Shown here piece by piece: positions 1 to 13,460 of a DNA stretch of 64,000 bases; position 1 is the first letter of the stretch, and each line of letters begins with the position of its first letter. The notes under the pieces are model-generated. The model was not told where the DNA came from. It did no database searches and was given only the letters and a program-made list of their open reading frames with translations. Both the position numbers and the translations under genes were made by a program. The DNA lies in NCBI RefSeq assembly GCF_040436345.1, contig NC_133238.1, positions 10,604,150 through 10,668,149 on the forward strand, read 5' to 3'. The stretch comes from Pagrus major. Taxonomy: Eukaryota > Chordata > Actinopteri > Spariformes > Sparidae.

Positions 1-160
1 TAGAAAGTGCGAACAGAAAAACGAAAAGGCAGTTGTCAAGGCATTCAGTAGATAAAACACTTGAGTGTGGTCTAAATGTGAATATATTTGAACAACTACT
101 TTATATTTTGATTGTGTTGCACGTTTGTGTGCTTCCCTCAGGTGTGTGTGAGATCGCAGC

Positions 161-3100
161 ATGGAAACAGTCCTGGCAGAGATGTGGGACCCCCGCCCCC
201 CATCTAAACATGCCTCGCCCCACCCCCAGCCACCCCCTTTCTACTCACGCCTCGCCCATGTGACCACAGCCACCCCGGCCAAGCGGATCACCTTCTATAA
301 AAGCGGCGACAGCCAGTTCGGGGGCGTCAGGATGGCGGTCCACAAGCGCAGCTTCAAATGCTTTGACGCCCTGCTGGACGACCTTTCCCAAAAGGTTAGT
401 GTGACAGGTCTCAGAGCACTGACGTGGAGGTTTCTTTTGATGCTGACTGTGTAGATGCAGCTGTACTGCACTTTAATCTTTTTCAAGAGAATTTGCTGTT
501 TCCTTCCTCTGCTTTTTACCTGCTGAGAGATGTTTGAAACATGTTTCTGTAATAAAAGTAGGATTTCATACTTAGTAAGTTTCTGCAAAGAGGATCAAGC
601 TCAAACTGTCTCAGTTGAGAATTTCATAGTTGTTTACCAATCATGAAATTTGATCACATTGGTAGTTATATACAGCTGGATGAAGATGTATATAAAGTTT
701 GTGTGCATATGCTTATGTGTCCATGTACAGGTGCCCCTGCCATTTGGCGTGCGCACAGTGACCACTCCCCGTGGCACCCATGCCATCAAACACCTGGAGC
801 AGCTCCAAGATGGCGGCTGCTACCTCTGCTCTGACCGGCGGCAGGCTAAGCCAGTCAACATGGAGATAGCCGGCAAACGCCAAAATATGTGGTTCCAACA
901 CAGCCACAAGCCCCATCGGCCTGAAACCTTGTCTGCAACACCGCCCGGCCATATTCCTTACAGGCAGCGACGGATCCTGCTGGTGAAGAACAGCGAGCCG
1001 GGGATGAGGAGGAGCGTGGTGCTTAGCAGGAGGTCAGCCAGGAGCCTGAGGGCCTTTCTTGATGAGGTGTCCGAGGTGATGCAGTTTCATGTCCGCAAAC
1101 TCTACACCGCAGAGGGACGCAGGGTAGGATGTCTTCTGTTTTTGAATGCATGGAGGGTTTTGTATTATAGATGACACCCTGTGTAGTGGAAACTTCTGAC
1201 ACTGTGATTTGTTTCCAGATTGACAGCGTGCAAAGCCTGATGACTTGTCCTGGTGTGCTGGTGTGCGTCGGCCGGGAGGCCTTCAGTCCAATGCTGGTAC
1301 ACTTTATCAGGAAGAGCTCAGAGGAAAAACTGCCTTGTCTGGGCACAAAGTCACCTAGTCTTGGCCCCAGGACGCCTGGAAATGGGGCTCGATCCCCTGC
1401 TACTCAAGGTGGAAGATCCCCACCTCATGGAGCTCAGTCCAGAGCCAGCCAGTACAGTGAAGGGCATGAAAGCAAGAAAAATGGTACGTTTTCAACAAAA
1501 GCACATGTTCTTTGATAAACACTATTAGGAGAGTACATACCCAATATGTGAGTAGTTAAAGGACTCAGAAACAGTGCAACTCAGTTTATATTTATGTTTG
1601 CTTTTCTTCTCTTAATTCAGTTAACTTTGGTCTGGAAACCAAAAAAAGCATCATCCACCCTCGCTCAGACTCCTCAAACCGCTCCGCCCGTTTCTCCTTG
1701 TCTTCAGAGAAGTCATACAGCAACGGCGTCAGCGCCTATTCCCAGGCCAGACCGGGTATTTCCAACGAAGACATTGAAAAGCGTGTCCTGGTCAACAAAG
1801 ATGGCAGCCTCTCAGTAGAGATGAGGGTGCGTTTTCGCCTACAGAATGACGAGTCCCTCCAGTGGTCTACGCAAATTAAGAAATCCCCATCTCTGACCAA
1901 TGAATGTTGCCCATTGAGCCAGGCCCCACCCCATTACCTACAGCAGGCTCAATCAGAGAGCTGCTCCGACCCTGATTCCACATCCTTCGACCCAGAGGGC
2001 GTGGAGGCACTGCAGCAGGTTTCAGACGGGAGCCACTGCCCCTGCTGCTACCATAGACAAGAACAGCAGTACGACTTGTGGGAAAACCCAGCACACAGCC
2101 ACAAACACCATCCTGTCCCTCCCCAACATACATCCAGGCAAACCCATACTGTGATGAGACACACACACTCCTCGAGCTCTTCCTCGTCAGGTAACTCCAG
2201 GAGGGTGGTGCGCTGTCGAGCGCGACTCTCCAACTGCGGAGGAGGCTCAGGTTCAGAGCAGAGCCAACTGGTCCAAGAGGAGATGTGTGTTACTGAGCAA
2301 GTTGAGCGCAGAGTTAAGGTGGAGCAGGATGGAGACACCCATGTGAAGGTGTGCAGAGTAAGCAGATGCTGCAGCCGCAGTGAAGTAGTTGCCATGGATA
2401 GCAACCTACGACCACTTAGCCGGAAGTCAGTAGAGGATGAGCTAATGGTGGAAGAAGGGGGCGAACGTCCACTGTCTACAGTCAGCAGCTCCTCTCATGT
2501 CCTGCAATCACTGAAAGAGGACCAGGACGATGACTTGCCACCAAGCGCCTCACAATGCAGTCATCGCAATGAACCGTCTCCATCCCAAACATCTGAGATT
2601 CACCAGGATGACAAACCAGCAAGCAACATGTCTGCTTGTTCAGGTCACTCTACCGAACACACCAATCAAAAGGACTGGGAAGAGAAAGGAAGCAGGGTAG
2701 TATCGGCAGCCTCTTCCTGTCACTGTGGAGCAGCCACCCCACATTCAACAGCTGGAGCAGAGGAGATGGACAGAGCTGCCAGCTCCAAAATGAGCAGAGC
2801 CTCCTGTAGGTCCAGCAAAGCCAAGATCCCAACCTCAGAGGAAGAGGGAGCTGCAGATGATGAGGACGAAGAGATAAAGAGGGTTGTTAGTGGCTTGTCT
2901 GGTCGCACAGGACTTTCAGGAGGCTCCAGTGCATCCAGTGTGTGTCATAACTGTGGAGGCTGCAAACGTGGGGTCAACTCTGTTTCCAGTAGTAGAGCAT
3001 CACAGAGGTCCAAACATTCCCCCCGAGCCTCTCCAAAGCCTGTCACGCCTCTCTCCAACCGAGAGAACGCCAGTAATGGCAGCGATGACGATGGCTCGGA

Positions 3101-6100
3101 TGGTTCAGCTGAGTCAACACAATCCAACAAGACCAACCTCACTGACCATGGCCGCATTTCTGCGATATCAAATGTCCAGGAGGGCAGAGCATCTAGTGCT
3201 ATGTCTGGGACATCAGATCTTGAGGCAATGGGAAAAGAAGAAGAAAGGGCTCCTAGCGTGGCCTCAGCCATAAGTCACAAGTCCAATAGATCACACAAGT
3301 CTGGCTGTAGTGGAATCACTGGTGTTCTAGGGCAAAAAGAGGAGGAGAGAAGCCCCAGTGCCATGTCAGCCAAGTCTCACAAATCCACCTGCAGCGGCAC
3401 AGGTGAGGTTCCAGGAGAGGAAGCAGAGGGAGAGAACGCTGTAGAGAGAGCATTGAGCTCTTTGTCAGCCAAATCTGGTGCTTCTTCCAAGCCCAATGCT
3501 TCAGTCAAGTTAGGTATTAAGGACGCCACCCCAACTGATGACACAGCTGTGGAAGAGGATGACACAGACAAAAGAGCTCCCAGTGCCCTCTCTGTTAAGT
3601 CCAATGTGTCCGTCAAGTCCAGCAAGTCAAAAAGACCTGATAGTGCCATGTCTGCCAAATCAGCTAAGTCAGCTAAATCAAATGTGTCAGCAAAGTCTGG
3701 CACATCTCAAAAGTCCACTTGCAGTCATTGTGTGAAAGCAGTTTCTCCAGATGCTAATGTAGCTGATGAACCTGTTGTGGAAGCAACAGGACAGGAAGAG
3801 GTAATGGAGGTAGAGGAGAGAGCAGTTAGTGCCATGTCAGCCAAGTCCCATCTGTCTGCCAAGTCCAATAAATCCAATAAGTCCAGCAAAGCTTCGGAAA
3901 GGTCACTCTCTCCCCGATCAGAACCTGGAGGAGATCAAGAGAAAAGGGCAACGAGTCAAATGTCTAGCAGGTCAGTTAAATCTAACGTGTCTGCTAAGTC
4001 TTCAAAGTCATGCAATGAAACTGCAGCATCACCAAGCTTAAGGGTAGCTGAGGAAAAAGAAAATGAGGAAAATGAAGAGAGGGCAGCCAGTGCAGCGTCC
4101 TCTAAATCTCATAAATCTGACTGTAATGAGAACGCAGAAGCAAGTTCTGAAACAGGGGACAATAGAGGAGAAGGTGACGCAAATTCAGGAGTGACTTCTC
4201 CGGCCACAGAACCAACAAAGACAGAGGTGGAGGACAGAACCCCCAGTGCCATGTCAGGGAAATCGCACATGTCTGCCAAGTCCTCCAAGTCCCAGAAGTC
4301 AAACCGAACTACAGCGTCTCCAAGTCCAAATGAAGCCGATGGTCCTTCTGTTGAGACAAATGAAGAAGAACAGCAAAATCTAGAGCGAGGTGCGAGTGCC
4401 TTGTCTGTAAAGTCAAAATCTTCTCACAAGTCAAATTCCAGCAAGAAATCCGGACCACCAAATCCAAATGTTGTCACTATTAACATAACAGAAGGAGCTG
4501 ACGAGGAAGGAAATGATACAACAGAGAGAGCACCGAGCGCTGCATCGGCTAAATCAGGGAAATCTCATGTTTCATCTGCCTCATCACACAAGTCCAATTG
4601 TAACGGAGCAGCTGATGTAGATGAGGAGGTTGCAGAAGACAATGCACCAAGCACTAAATCTTCTAAACACTCTCATGGTCAAACTCTCTCCCCCAGGAGG
4701 TCCCCACAGACCCAGTCACCCAAAGCTCCAGCTACACCCCCCAGCACTCCTCAATCACTTGGGCAACAGTTGTTGCCTGGCCCTGCCGCTGGAGACACAA
4801 GAGGACCCAGTGCCTTGTCAGTTCACTCCATAAAGTCATCCAAATCTGGCAAATCCAAATGTTGCTGTGGAGCCGCTTCAGCAAAGAAAGAGAAGGAAGA
4901 AGAGGAGAAAAGGGAAGATAATGAGGAAGCTTCTGAGCGGGCTACAAGCATCCTGTCAACCTCAACCAAAAGAACTAGGAGAGAATCAGGAGGCACCGAG
5001 CAACCACTTAGTCGAAACTCCTCAGGGTCAGTCTCCCTTGGGTTGCCGGAAGACCAAGAAACAGCTGACTCAGACAGTGGCAAGTCCAGTGTTTCTTTTC
5101 ACGTAAACGCTGAGCGGAAGTCCCAAGTTAAGACTCCTGATGTCCCCAAAAGCAACTTGGAGGGAAGAGGGTCTGCAATGTCTCAAAAGTCCAACAACAA
5201 TGGCAGTAAGAGCACTTTGTCTCACAATCTTCCGGCAGTCGATATCCCGACTATCGAAACACCAGGAGAAGAAGTTGGGGAGCAAAAAACAGTGAGAGCA
5301 GCCAGTGCAATTTCATCAAGAAGCAGCAGGTCTCACAAGTCTTGTCGCAACTGTGGCGTCAAACCAGGGGCTCAAATGCTTGACATTAAGCCTAAAGAGC
5401 AACATGCTAGTACGAGCCCCACCAAAGCAGGAATTGACCTCGAAACAGGAAGTGTGAAGTCCGCTTCAACAACAAAAGCTAGCGACAAGACCTCATCAGC
5501 AGGTGCTAACGTTCGCAGCAAATCAAATGCTAGCATTAAAAGTGCTAATGTAACCAAAACAACTGCTGGAGATTCGGGAAATAATGACTCTGAAAACCAG
5601 GCTGTCAGTAGACCAGCTAGTGAGGCCAAAGAGAAACTACATAGCACAGACAACAAGGCCAAATCAAGCCCCTGTCTGCTACCCAGCTCCAGACCATGCA
5701 GCAAAGTGGAGACATGCAGTGACAGCACTCTGTCTCACTCTCTGTCTGCTGCTGACCTGCTGAAGGAAGTCTTAGCTGCGGCACGTCCACACAGCCGACA
5801 TTCGAAAGCCAGCAAAAACAGCAACAAGCCCAGGAGTGAGAAAAGTCGCAGAAGCAGGCACCAGTTGGATCAGGAGGAGCTGAGACTGACGCCTGCCTGT
5901 CTGCCCAATGCTTCCCCCAATGAGGTCGTCAGTGACTGGCTGCGGAGCATTCCTGCTGACAGCAGCATGCTCGCACTGGGTGATGAGCTGCATGAGGAAG
6001 AGGAGGAGAAGGCAGTGGAGGAGAAATCTGGAGAAGAGGCAGCAAAGGAGGAGGAGAGTCCTGAAAATGAGAAAGTGGAGGATGAGGAGGAGAAAGTTGA

Positions 6101-9100
6101 GGCTGAGGAGGAAAAGACGGAGGAAGCTGAAGGCGATGCAGCAGAAGAGGAGAAGAGTGCAGATCCAGCTCCAGGTGATGCAGAGGGGACCGGTCCTTGC
6201 CCCATGTTGAGAGACGAGTCTCTGCCCAGGAACTGGCACTCTTCAGCTGCAGTGATGAAAGTCCTGCTGAGCTCTTCTACGGGTCGATGTCAGAGCATGC
6301 CAGAGGTGAGCCAGTGACTTAACGTAAATGACCTAATGTCTTTGTGATCATGTAACAAAATCTATCAAATGCTATTAAGGTTCAGGCTTTCCTTTCTGTG
6401 TCCTGAAGAAGAAAGTATTTAGGCTGCATTTGACTACAAAAAAACTAAAAGAACTGCTTCAAGCCAGGTTTAAGAAATGATAGCCAAGAGGCTAACATTA
6501 CAACTCATGCTCCAACCCAAGAAGTAGCTAGCATCAGTGAAGGAGCTGCCACCACCTGTGAGAAAGAGGATGATGTTGATAATAGCAAAGACGTTTATGT
6601 GTTTATATAGGAGAGAGTACAGACATGCTCAGACTTAGTGAGGGCCCATTCATTGGACTTCCTGAAGGCAGGCCTGTCTGTACACTGGTAACCAGTACTC
6701 TTCAAGAATTAACAATGAAATAGAATGGCTTATGTGACCATGAGGACAATTTATGTTTGTAATATAATCTCTTTTCTCTGCTGTCGTCTATAGGTGTCTC
6801 CAGTTTACGGTCGTAGACTAAGCACATCAGCCAGGGGCTTCTTGGACTGTTTGGCACAGCTCGAGCTCATTGACCCCGGCTGCAACCAACAGAAGGATCG
6901 CAACCAGCGGTACGAGGAAATTATGTCCATCCTTCAATCCCTCTGGCTCACTGAGCCCAGAGACTTTGATGCCAAGGAGGCAAAGGAGGTTGGAAAAGAT
7001 CAGGTGACTCCGCCGAGGTCCTCATCCGGGGTGGATATGAGCAGTGGCTCTGGCGGATCAGGGAAGGAGAATGGGAATCAAGGTGGAGATGAAACAGAGC
7101 AAAACAAAGCAAATGAGGCAGGATCTTTACAAGAGGATGAAGCAGTGGTGAAGGTTGGAGAAGAGGAGGAAAAAGCTGAGGCAGAACAACAGGAAGCTAA
7201 GACAGACTTGGCAGAGGAACAGGTGCAGAGTGAAGAACAAAGTACACTTCCTCCGAGTCTGGACAGCCCCAAAGCCACTGAGAACCCCTCATCATCGGAC
7301 AAGAGCTCCGCTAACGACAGCTCCAAATCCCCCACCGATAACGAACGAGAGACTCCGGAGGACTCCAGCTCAGGCACGCCACCAACTGTCCTGCGAGCAC
7401 CTTTGTCAAAAAAACTATCCCAAGACCCTGATCCGGTGTGGATCCTGCACCTCCTGAAGAAGCTGGAGAAACAGTTCATGAGCCACTACGTGGATGCCAT
7501 GGCAGAGTTCAAAGTTCGCTGGGACCTAGACGACAGCCTCATCCTGAACACCATGATGTCTGAGCTGAGGGAGGAGGTGAGTCGGCGCATCCAGAGCAGC
7601 ATTGAGCGCGAGATGAGGAAGATTCAGAGTCGTGCCGGCAGATTGGGGAGGTCGCCTCGGCCACCGAAAGGACGGAACCTCTCACGGGACTCCACCATGA
7701 CGGAGAAGAGGCGTCAAATGCTGAGGGTAAGTCCACCACAAATCCAGATCTTTACGTCTACTGCTGCTTGAAAGGCAGAAAGATCATGTTTGATTTATTT
7801 TTCAGGTCATGAAGAACCAGTCATTGAAAACGGCTGACTCTCTCAGCGACGGAGAGACGATAGGTGACTTCAGCGACCAGCGAAGCGAGGACGAGTACTG
7901 CCCCTGCGATGCCTGTGTCCGCAAGAAATTGGCCGCCCGGCCTTTCAAGACAAACCCACTGGCAGCCGAAGCACCAGTGATGATGGAGTTTGACCTCCTG
8001 AAGATACTGCAGCTGAAAAAAAGCCCAGTGCCTGCAGTTGCTCCACCAACACCTGTGGAGGAGGAAGCTGATACCTTGTTTGAGGACAAGGAAGTGAGGA
8101 ATTTAGAGGTGTTGGAGGAGGAAGAGGAGGAGGATGAAACTAAAGAGGATATCAGAGCTGCTATTGTTTTAGAAGAGACGATCCCAGAGGAAGATGAGGA
8201 GGACATGGAGGGGGAAAAAGAGGAAAGCAGTGTGGGCGATGAGGAGCAGAATGAAGGAGAAACAGGTGGTGAGGAAGCCAGGGAAGAGGAGACATCTGAA
8301 AATGGAGAGGAGGAGGAAGAGGAGGCACATTGCCAATGCCAGTGTGCTAGAGTTGAGGAGGAAGAAGAGGGAGAGGGGGAAACAGCAGAAGGAGAAGATG
8401 CTGAGGAAACTAGTGACAACACAGGTGAGGATGAGGCAGCAGGTGATGAAGAGAAAGAGGGTGAGAGCCCAGAGGATGAAGGGGAAACAGAGGGCAACGA
8501 GGGGGAGACAGGAACTGGGGAAGAGGAAGAAGAGAGTGACAAGGAGACCGTAAGAGAAGTAACAGCAGGTGAAGGAGAGACCACTGAAAATGGTGGAGGT
8601 GAGGAGGAGGAGGAGGAAGCAGAGGGGGAAGAGTGCGAGGTGGCTGAATTTAAGCCTGAAGAAGAAGAAGAAGAAGAAGAAGAAACAACCGGCAAAGAAA
8701 GCGGAGAAGAAGAGCCGTCTGGGGAAACGGAGGATGACGATGCTGCAAAAGACACAGCAAACGAAGAATCCACACCAGTAGAGGAGCTCGCAGAGGGAAA
8801 CGTCAGCGCTTCGGCAGAGGCAGAGGATGAAGATGAAGAGGATGATGGCACAGGAGAGGGGGAGTCAAATGAAGATGCACAAGGAGGAGAGAGTGAACAG
8901 CAGGAGAGGGAGGCATCAGAAGAGGAAACAGCCTCACCACAGGTAGGACGAATCAAATACAACATGGTAAAGACTTTTTAAAAATAACTGAAATAATCAA
9001 TATCCATCCATCCATCCATTTTGCGTAACCGTATTAGTTACTAATAAAAAAATTTACCCATGTGAGTAAGTTACAGTTACTAATAAAAATATAGGGGATT

Positions 9101-10414
9101 ACATTTGAATATATTGTCTTAGTTAGGAGCCTATATGTAGAATATCACATTCATTCTGTTGCTTTGCGTCTTTTTCGTCATGTAGGAATGTCCAGAGTCA
9201 GCCGAATCTTTATTGCACGGTTCAAAACGTTTGATAGAAAAGTGATCGAATGTAATGTAATATTTTTGACAGGGTAACTAGTAATCTATTACATTTCAAA
9301 AGTAACCTTCCCAACTCTGATTGTAACAGATAGACGATGACCATAACTACAAAAATAAAGCCGAGGTTCTAAGAAAGCTTTAAATATCGACAAATAAACA
9401 ACCATAAAAACTTTTTTAACAAGGTACAGAGCAAATTTGATTTGATGATGTAATGACACTTATTTACCTCTTTTGATGTAAAGCTTTTTTAAAAAAAGAC
9501 AATAGGGTCACATAAGGGAATGTTCCTCCATTCTAGTTATGAAATACCTATTTAAGCACCACCGACTGTATTTTTAACCATCTCTGAGTACTTGAACATG
9601 ACTGCCGGGTTGAAGTGTACCTTACTGTACCTTAAAGAGGAATCTGACCTACTGAAGCCCTAACCACTAAGTCTAAGCCTGTGGGAAAAGATAATCCAGC
9701 TATCCAATTAGACAGACTGGACAAATCTGTTTTGTTTGGGAGCAACGCAGTACTTCTGCTGTTATTGTCAGCAACAAACTGTTGGTCAAAAGCTCACGTA
9801 CTTTTTTAAATAAAAAATTCAGTTTTCACTGCAGCCTTCCAGCAACTAATTTGGATTCCAACCATTAATTTAGCTCTTGCTGTGTAATTACTGACACTTA
9901 ACTGCCCCAGTAGTACCCAATTTAGTTAATTACGACCACTCAGAGATAATTTACTGTTGTCTTGTTTAACCCTCGGGGCCAGGGGGTGACCGAGGGAGAG
10001 GAGGCCGACGCCGAAGACTCAGACACCGACTGCAAACGTCCAAGTGACACTAGTGCTGATGAATCAGGACGTGGAGTCACTGAAAACAAGGAGGAGAAAG
10101 AGAGTGGAGTCGAGGAGGAGGCCGTGGAGGATGCCGTCGAGGAGGAGGATGAGGAAGAGGTGAACAAGAACAAAAAGGAGGATTGCGCTCTCCTCCATCA
10201 GTTCACCAGGACCTCCGTGGAGTCTCAGCCCGGCTCCTTAGAGGACATAGACACAGAATCGCACCATAACCCTGTGAACTCCATAGAAGTGCCCAAAATG
10301 GCCGCTGATGATGTGTCCACCGGCGGTGGTGCGGGCCAGAGGAGGAGCCGGTCGCCAGGTAGGGTCAAAAGGCGCAAACCCAAGGAGTGTGACGTGGAGC
10401 TGGATGACATTTAA
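161..10414 (+). CDS. rp1l1: RP1L1-like retinitis pigmentosa 1-like protein (two doublecortin domains), spliced
   Basis: Coding exons read as 161-394, 731-1123, 1219-1483, 1621-6305, 6794-7726, 7806-8942 and 9983-10414, giving about 2,692 residues; frames are continuous across every GT-AG join. The exon holding the start has an acceptor at 141, so a 5' non-coding exon probably lies outside the window. Two doublecortin domains are visible, residues about 41-125 (begins [10 protein letters not shown]) and 157-240 ([11 protein letters not shown] to CVGREAF); in this family they bind microtubules of the photoreceptor axoneme. Residues about 811-1541 form a degenerate Ser/Lys repeat array. A conserved RP1-family module ([20 protein letters not shown] through IQSRAGR) sits near residues 2074-2145, followed by very Glu-rich exons. 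Human RP1L1 is about 2,400-2,500 residues. RP1 is the alternative call; the neighbouring xkr6 and Glu-rich tail favour RP1L1. No break seen. The last acceptor (9982) lacks a clear pyrimidine tract. Confidence 0.9.
3160..5350 (+). repeat. In-gene array of Arg-Ala-x-Ser / Ser-Lys-Ser modules in rp1l1
   Basis: Within the largest rp1l1 exon about 14-15 degenerate modules recur every 50-60 residues. Each starts with an acidic stretch, then [18 protein letters not shown] text, then more KS steps and often a Cys-x-x-Cys or Cys-His pair (for example CSHC, CRNC). Copies are too diverged to be a recent DNA tandem repeat, but the protein pattern is plain. Confidence 0.8.
8943..9982. other. rp1l1 last intron with a dispersed-repeat fragment
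   Basis: This 1.04 kb intron starts at a GTAGGA donor. It holds a short (TCCA)n run near 9001 and a stretch around 9030-9330 with repeated GTTACTAATAAAAA and AGTAATCTATTACATTTC text that resembles a dispersed teleost repeat. The remainder is AT-rich with nothing recognised. Reading through the donor would give a short alternative tail ending at 8981. Confidence 0.5.
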
Positions 10415-11029
10415 CTCTCACAGACACCAAACTGTGGATTCAGAGACAGAGACTCTCGTAAACCCTTCACGGGTACAATTATGTCGGGTAAAAAACTGTC
10501 ACCGAAAACACTTGAAGCACTTTATCGCTCCAGATCTGGTGTAGTTGGAGTCACGTGTAGAATATCGAAACTTGAAATCACCACCTTATCCTATTTAATT
10601 ATGTTTGTAACGGTTATATCTTTATTTTTTTAAGTTAATTGTATGTATGAAGGGGTGTATATTTCTCTTCTGTATATGTATGAATAAGATAAATTATGAC
10701 ACCTCAGTTTGTGTTCAGTAGACCACAAGGTTTAATAATTTATTGACTCATATAGCCATTAATATATGAAGTACCTCAGAGATATGTTAGATGTTAATTG
10801 ACAGCATCAGTGTATTGACGCTGGGTTTATATATCAGCTCAGTTATTATTATTTTGGTCTCATGCTGTATCCTCAGGGGTTTGGACAGCCAGTTTGTTTT
10901 TAAAAGGTCATCTCCTCACTAGTAGGCTACTTAGGCTCACTACCAGCTTAAATCTGTAGTCTTTAAAGTAGACTTCTGTTCAGATCTACTAACACTCTGT
11001 GATGTAACCTGATTACCTTAAAGGAATAG

Positions 11030-11960
11030 TTTGTTATTTAGTTATTCTCAGTTAGGTGACAGGATTGATACCATTTTCATGTTCAAGGTGCAATATATTA
11101 AGATTTAGCCACTTGTTCAATTCATACTCCAAAAATAACTGTTACTTCAGTTAGCTTTGCAGCTAGCTGGACTGCTAGGGGAGTCTTGGTGTTTACACCG
11201 CTAGCACAGGTGCTTTGTACCGCTGGGAAAAAGAGGTTTTCAGGCCCAGGGCTAGCTGGTTAACATACTAACTTCATTTGATACCTTTTAGATGTTTTAA
11301 ACTAAAATTAGTACATATTACACCTTTAAATAAGAAGCTTAAGCCAGAGACTGTTAGCTTAGCTTAGCTTTTTTAAGCTTAGCTTAGCGCAAAGACTGGA
11401 AGCCGGGGGGGAACAACTAGCCTGGCTCTGTCCAAAAGTAACAAAACCCCCCAAAATACTGTTTCTTGTTTAAGTTGTGCAAAAACCAAATGGTAAAAAT
11501 CTCAAGTTGTGGTGTAGGCTAGACTACAAGGAGTTATGTGCTGAGCTAGGCTATATTAGCCAAGTGTAGTGACTTCCTTGAATGTTGTAGTTAGCATTAG
11601 GTTGCCAGGACACATACATTGGGTTAGTTAGTGTCCCCTACAGTTGCTAGAGTTTTTAACCTCTGGACAGAGCCAGGCAAGTTATTTCCACTTTCCCAAA
11701 CTAAGCTAAGCTAAGACAATAAACACCTAGCTGTAGCCTAATATTTAGCATAAACAACACCATACAGCGGAGGCATTCAACTTCTTAATTATTTAGGTTT
11801 AAAAGTGTTGCTAGAGGTATTTTGTTATCTTTGGACCTTTGCAAAAAGCCAGGCTAGCTGTTTCCCTCTGTCTTTGTGCTAAGCTAAGCTAACCATCTCT
11901 TGGCTTTAGCCTCATATTTAGCATACAGTCTTGAGAAGTATGAATCTTATCTAAGTCTTT
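11030..11960. repeat. GCTAAGCTAAGC-type dispersed elements (cluster)
   Basis: Begins with TTAAAGGAATAGTTTG and contains several copies, in both orientations, of text such as GCTAAGCTAAGCTAA, CACAAAGACTGGAAGC and TAGCCTCATATTTAGCATAC. The same sentence-like text recurs at 12960-13460, 25130-25520, 39920-41043, 46945-47350, 47560-47840 and 61660-62060, so it is an interspersed family. It carries no open reading frame. Confidence 0.7.
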
Positions 11961-12748
11961 GCCAGAAAGTTAAGTAATTTAAAAAAAAAATCATCAATTT
12001 ATTTCAAATCACAAACTGTATTTTCCTAGTATTATTGTGTATTGTTTGAATATTAACATTTAAGATGTTTTTTTCCTCTAAACATGCTAATGTGTAAACT
12101 CATTAACTTTACCTCATTATATTTATGTAGCCCAATTACTGTGATCATTTACTGTACGTACATTTCTTTAACAGGATTCCAGTTGAAAAACTTGCACAAA
12201 CGAGCACAATGTGACCACGTATTCGTGTGTGTCCGACACACGAAAGCAAATGCCGGGAGGCAAACATCTGAATTTCAGGTTGATGTAAACCTTTCTCTGC
12301 TGCTTCGAGTCGAGAGCTTTTCTTAGGTGCGTGTTACAAGCTGTAGATTCAGGTGGGGTTTGCATAACCAGCCATGTGGAACAACAGCGTGAAGCATGTT
12401 ACTGATGCCTTACTGTATCCATGGTTATATGAAGGGGGAGAGCACGGTTAAGTGGCTGTCTTTTGTTTCCTGACATCTTGTCTCTCTGTGAGTGGCTCTT
12501 CAGCAGAATCAGAGAGTCTGTTAAAGAGGCTGGAATGGATCAAAGCTGCTCTTTTAAAATGCTGGAAAAATATACTTTCTATGACCCGAAGGAGTATTTT
12601 CTCACATTTAACCCGAATCAAGCTGAGTGAGCTGGACTCCGGGCTTACTCCCTAACTGTACTTTTCATGGTCAGGACAGTGTGAACGAGGCAAAACGTGT
12701 ATCTCCTATTGATTAGTTTGACTAAAGCCTCGTATTTGTGGTACCAAG

Positions 12749-12750
<2 letters not shown>

Positions 12751-12779
<29 letters not shown>
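12751..12779. repeat. (TG)n microsatellite
   Basis: Uninterrupted alternation of T and G, 14 units, in the flank between rp1l1 and gckr. Confidence 0.95.
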
Positions 12780-12782
<3 letters not shown>

Positions 12783-12959
12783 TGTGCCTATGCTGCTATT
12801 GGTCTGTTTGGCTGTCCATCATTCTGTGACATCACCAAGTGAACATCATGTACCTAAAGGCAATGAATATATGAATGTAATCATGTTGATATAAATAAAA
12901 TAAATTCACTTGATTATCATGTTATTTCACTGACCTCGAGTTGTATCTTGCTAAGGAGA

Positions 12960-13460
12960 TACTGTTTTTTTGCTTGGCACAAAGACTGGAAGTAGGGGGA
13001 AACAACTTAAGCTAGCGGTTTCCTCCTGCTTCCACTCGTTATGCTAGCTAAGCTAAGCTAATAAGCTCCTATCTTTAGCTTCAAATCATATTTAGCATAC
13101 AGACTCACAAAGTACAATAGCGTATTTCTGCAAAATGTTGGCTATTCTTCTTCTTTTATGTGTAAAGGCAATTAGCTTAGCCTAGCATAGAATCTGCATT
13201 CACACAATACCTGCAGTTTACTAGCCTTCTGGTCATAACTGGTTCAACTAAAGAAAAAAAATCTGCCGACCCATAATTTGTTGTGTTTAAATTTCTGTTT
13301 AGTATGGATTCAACAAACATGATAGGCCTACAGCAGACAGAGCTAGGCTAGCTCTTTCCACCTGCTTCAAGTCTTTATGCTAAGCTAAGCTATTTGCCTG
13401 CTGGCTTTAGCCTCATAATTAGCATACAAACATGAAAGTGGTACCAATGTCCTCATCTAA
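12960..13460. repeat. GCTAAGCTAAGC-type dispersed elements, second cluster
   Basis: Two partial copies: CACAAAGACTGGAAGTAGGG through GCTAAGCTAAGCTAATAAGC and TTTAGCATACAGACTC, then a second around 13340-13440 with the same GCTTTAGCCTCATAATTAGC text. Non-coding. Confidence 0.65.

Larger units (their letters stand above)
10415..12899 (+). other. Probable rp1l1 3' UTR / downstream flank
   Basis: No supported coding region. The first 600 bases after the stop are unique AT-rich sequence. From about 11030 the DNA becomes dispersed-repeat material (see the GCTAAGCTAAGC element). A canonical AATAAA at 12894-12899 is the best-looking poly(A) signal on the + strand, but whether the transcript extends that far cannot be told from sequence. 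Confidence 0.4.

Noticed and set aside
7802-8965. 387-codon Ser-rich frame on the minus strand
   Set aside because: Exact antisense of the Glu-rich rp1l1 exon; GAG/GAA codons read backwards as CTC/TTC give Ser and Leu runs. The plus-strand frame has splice sites and family motifs.
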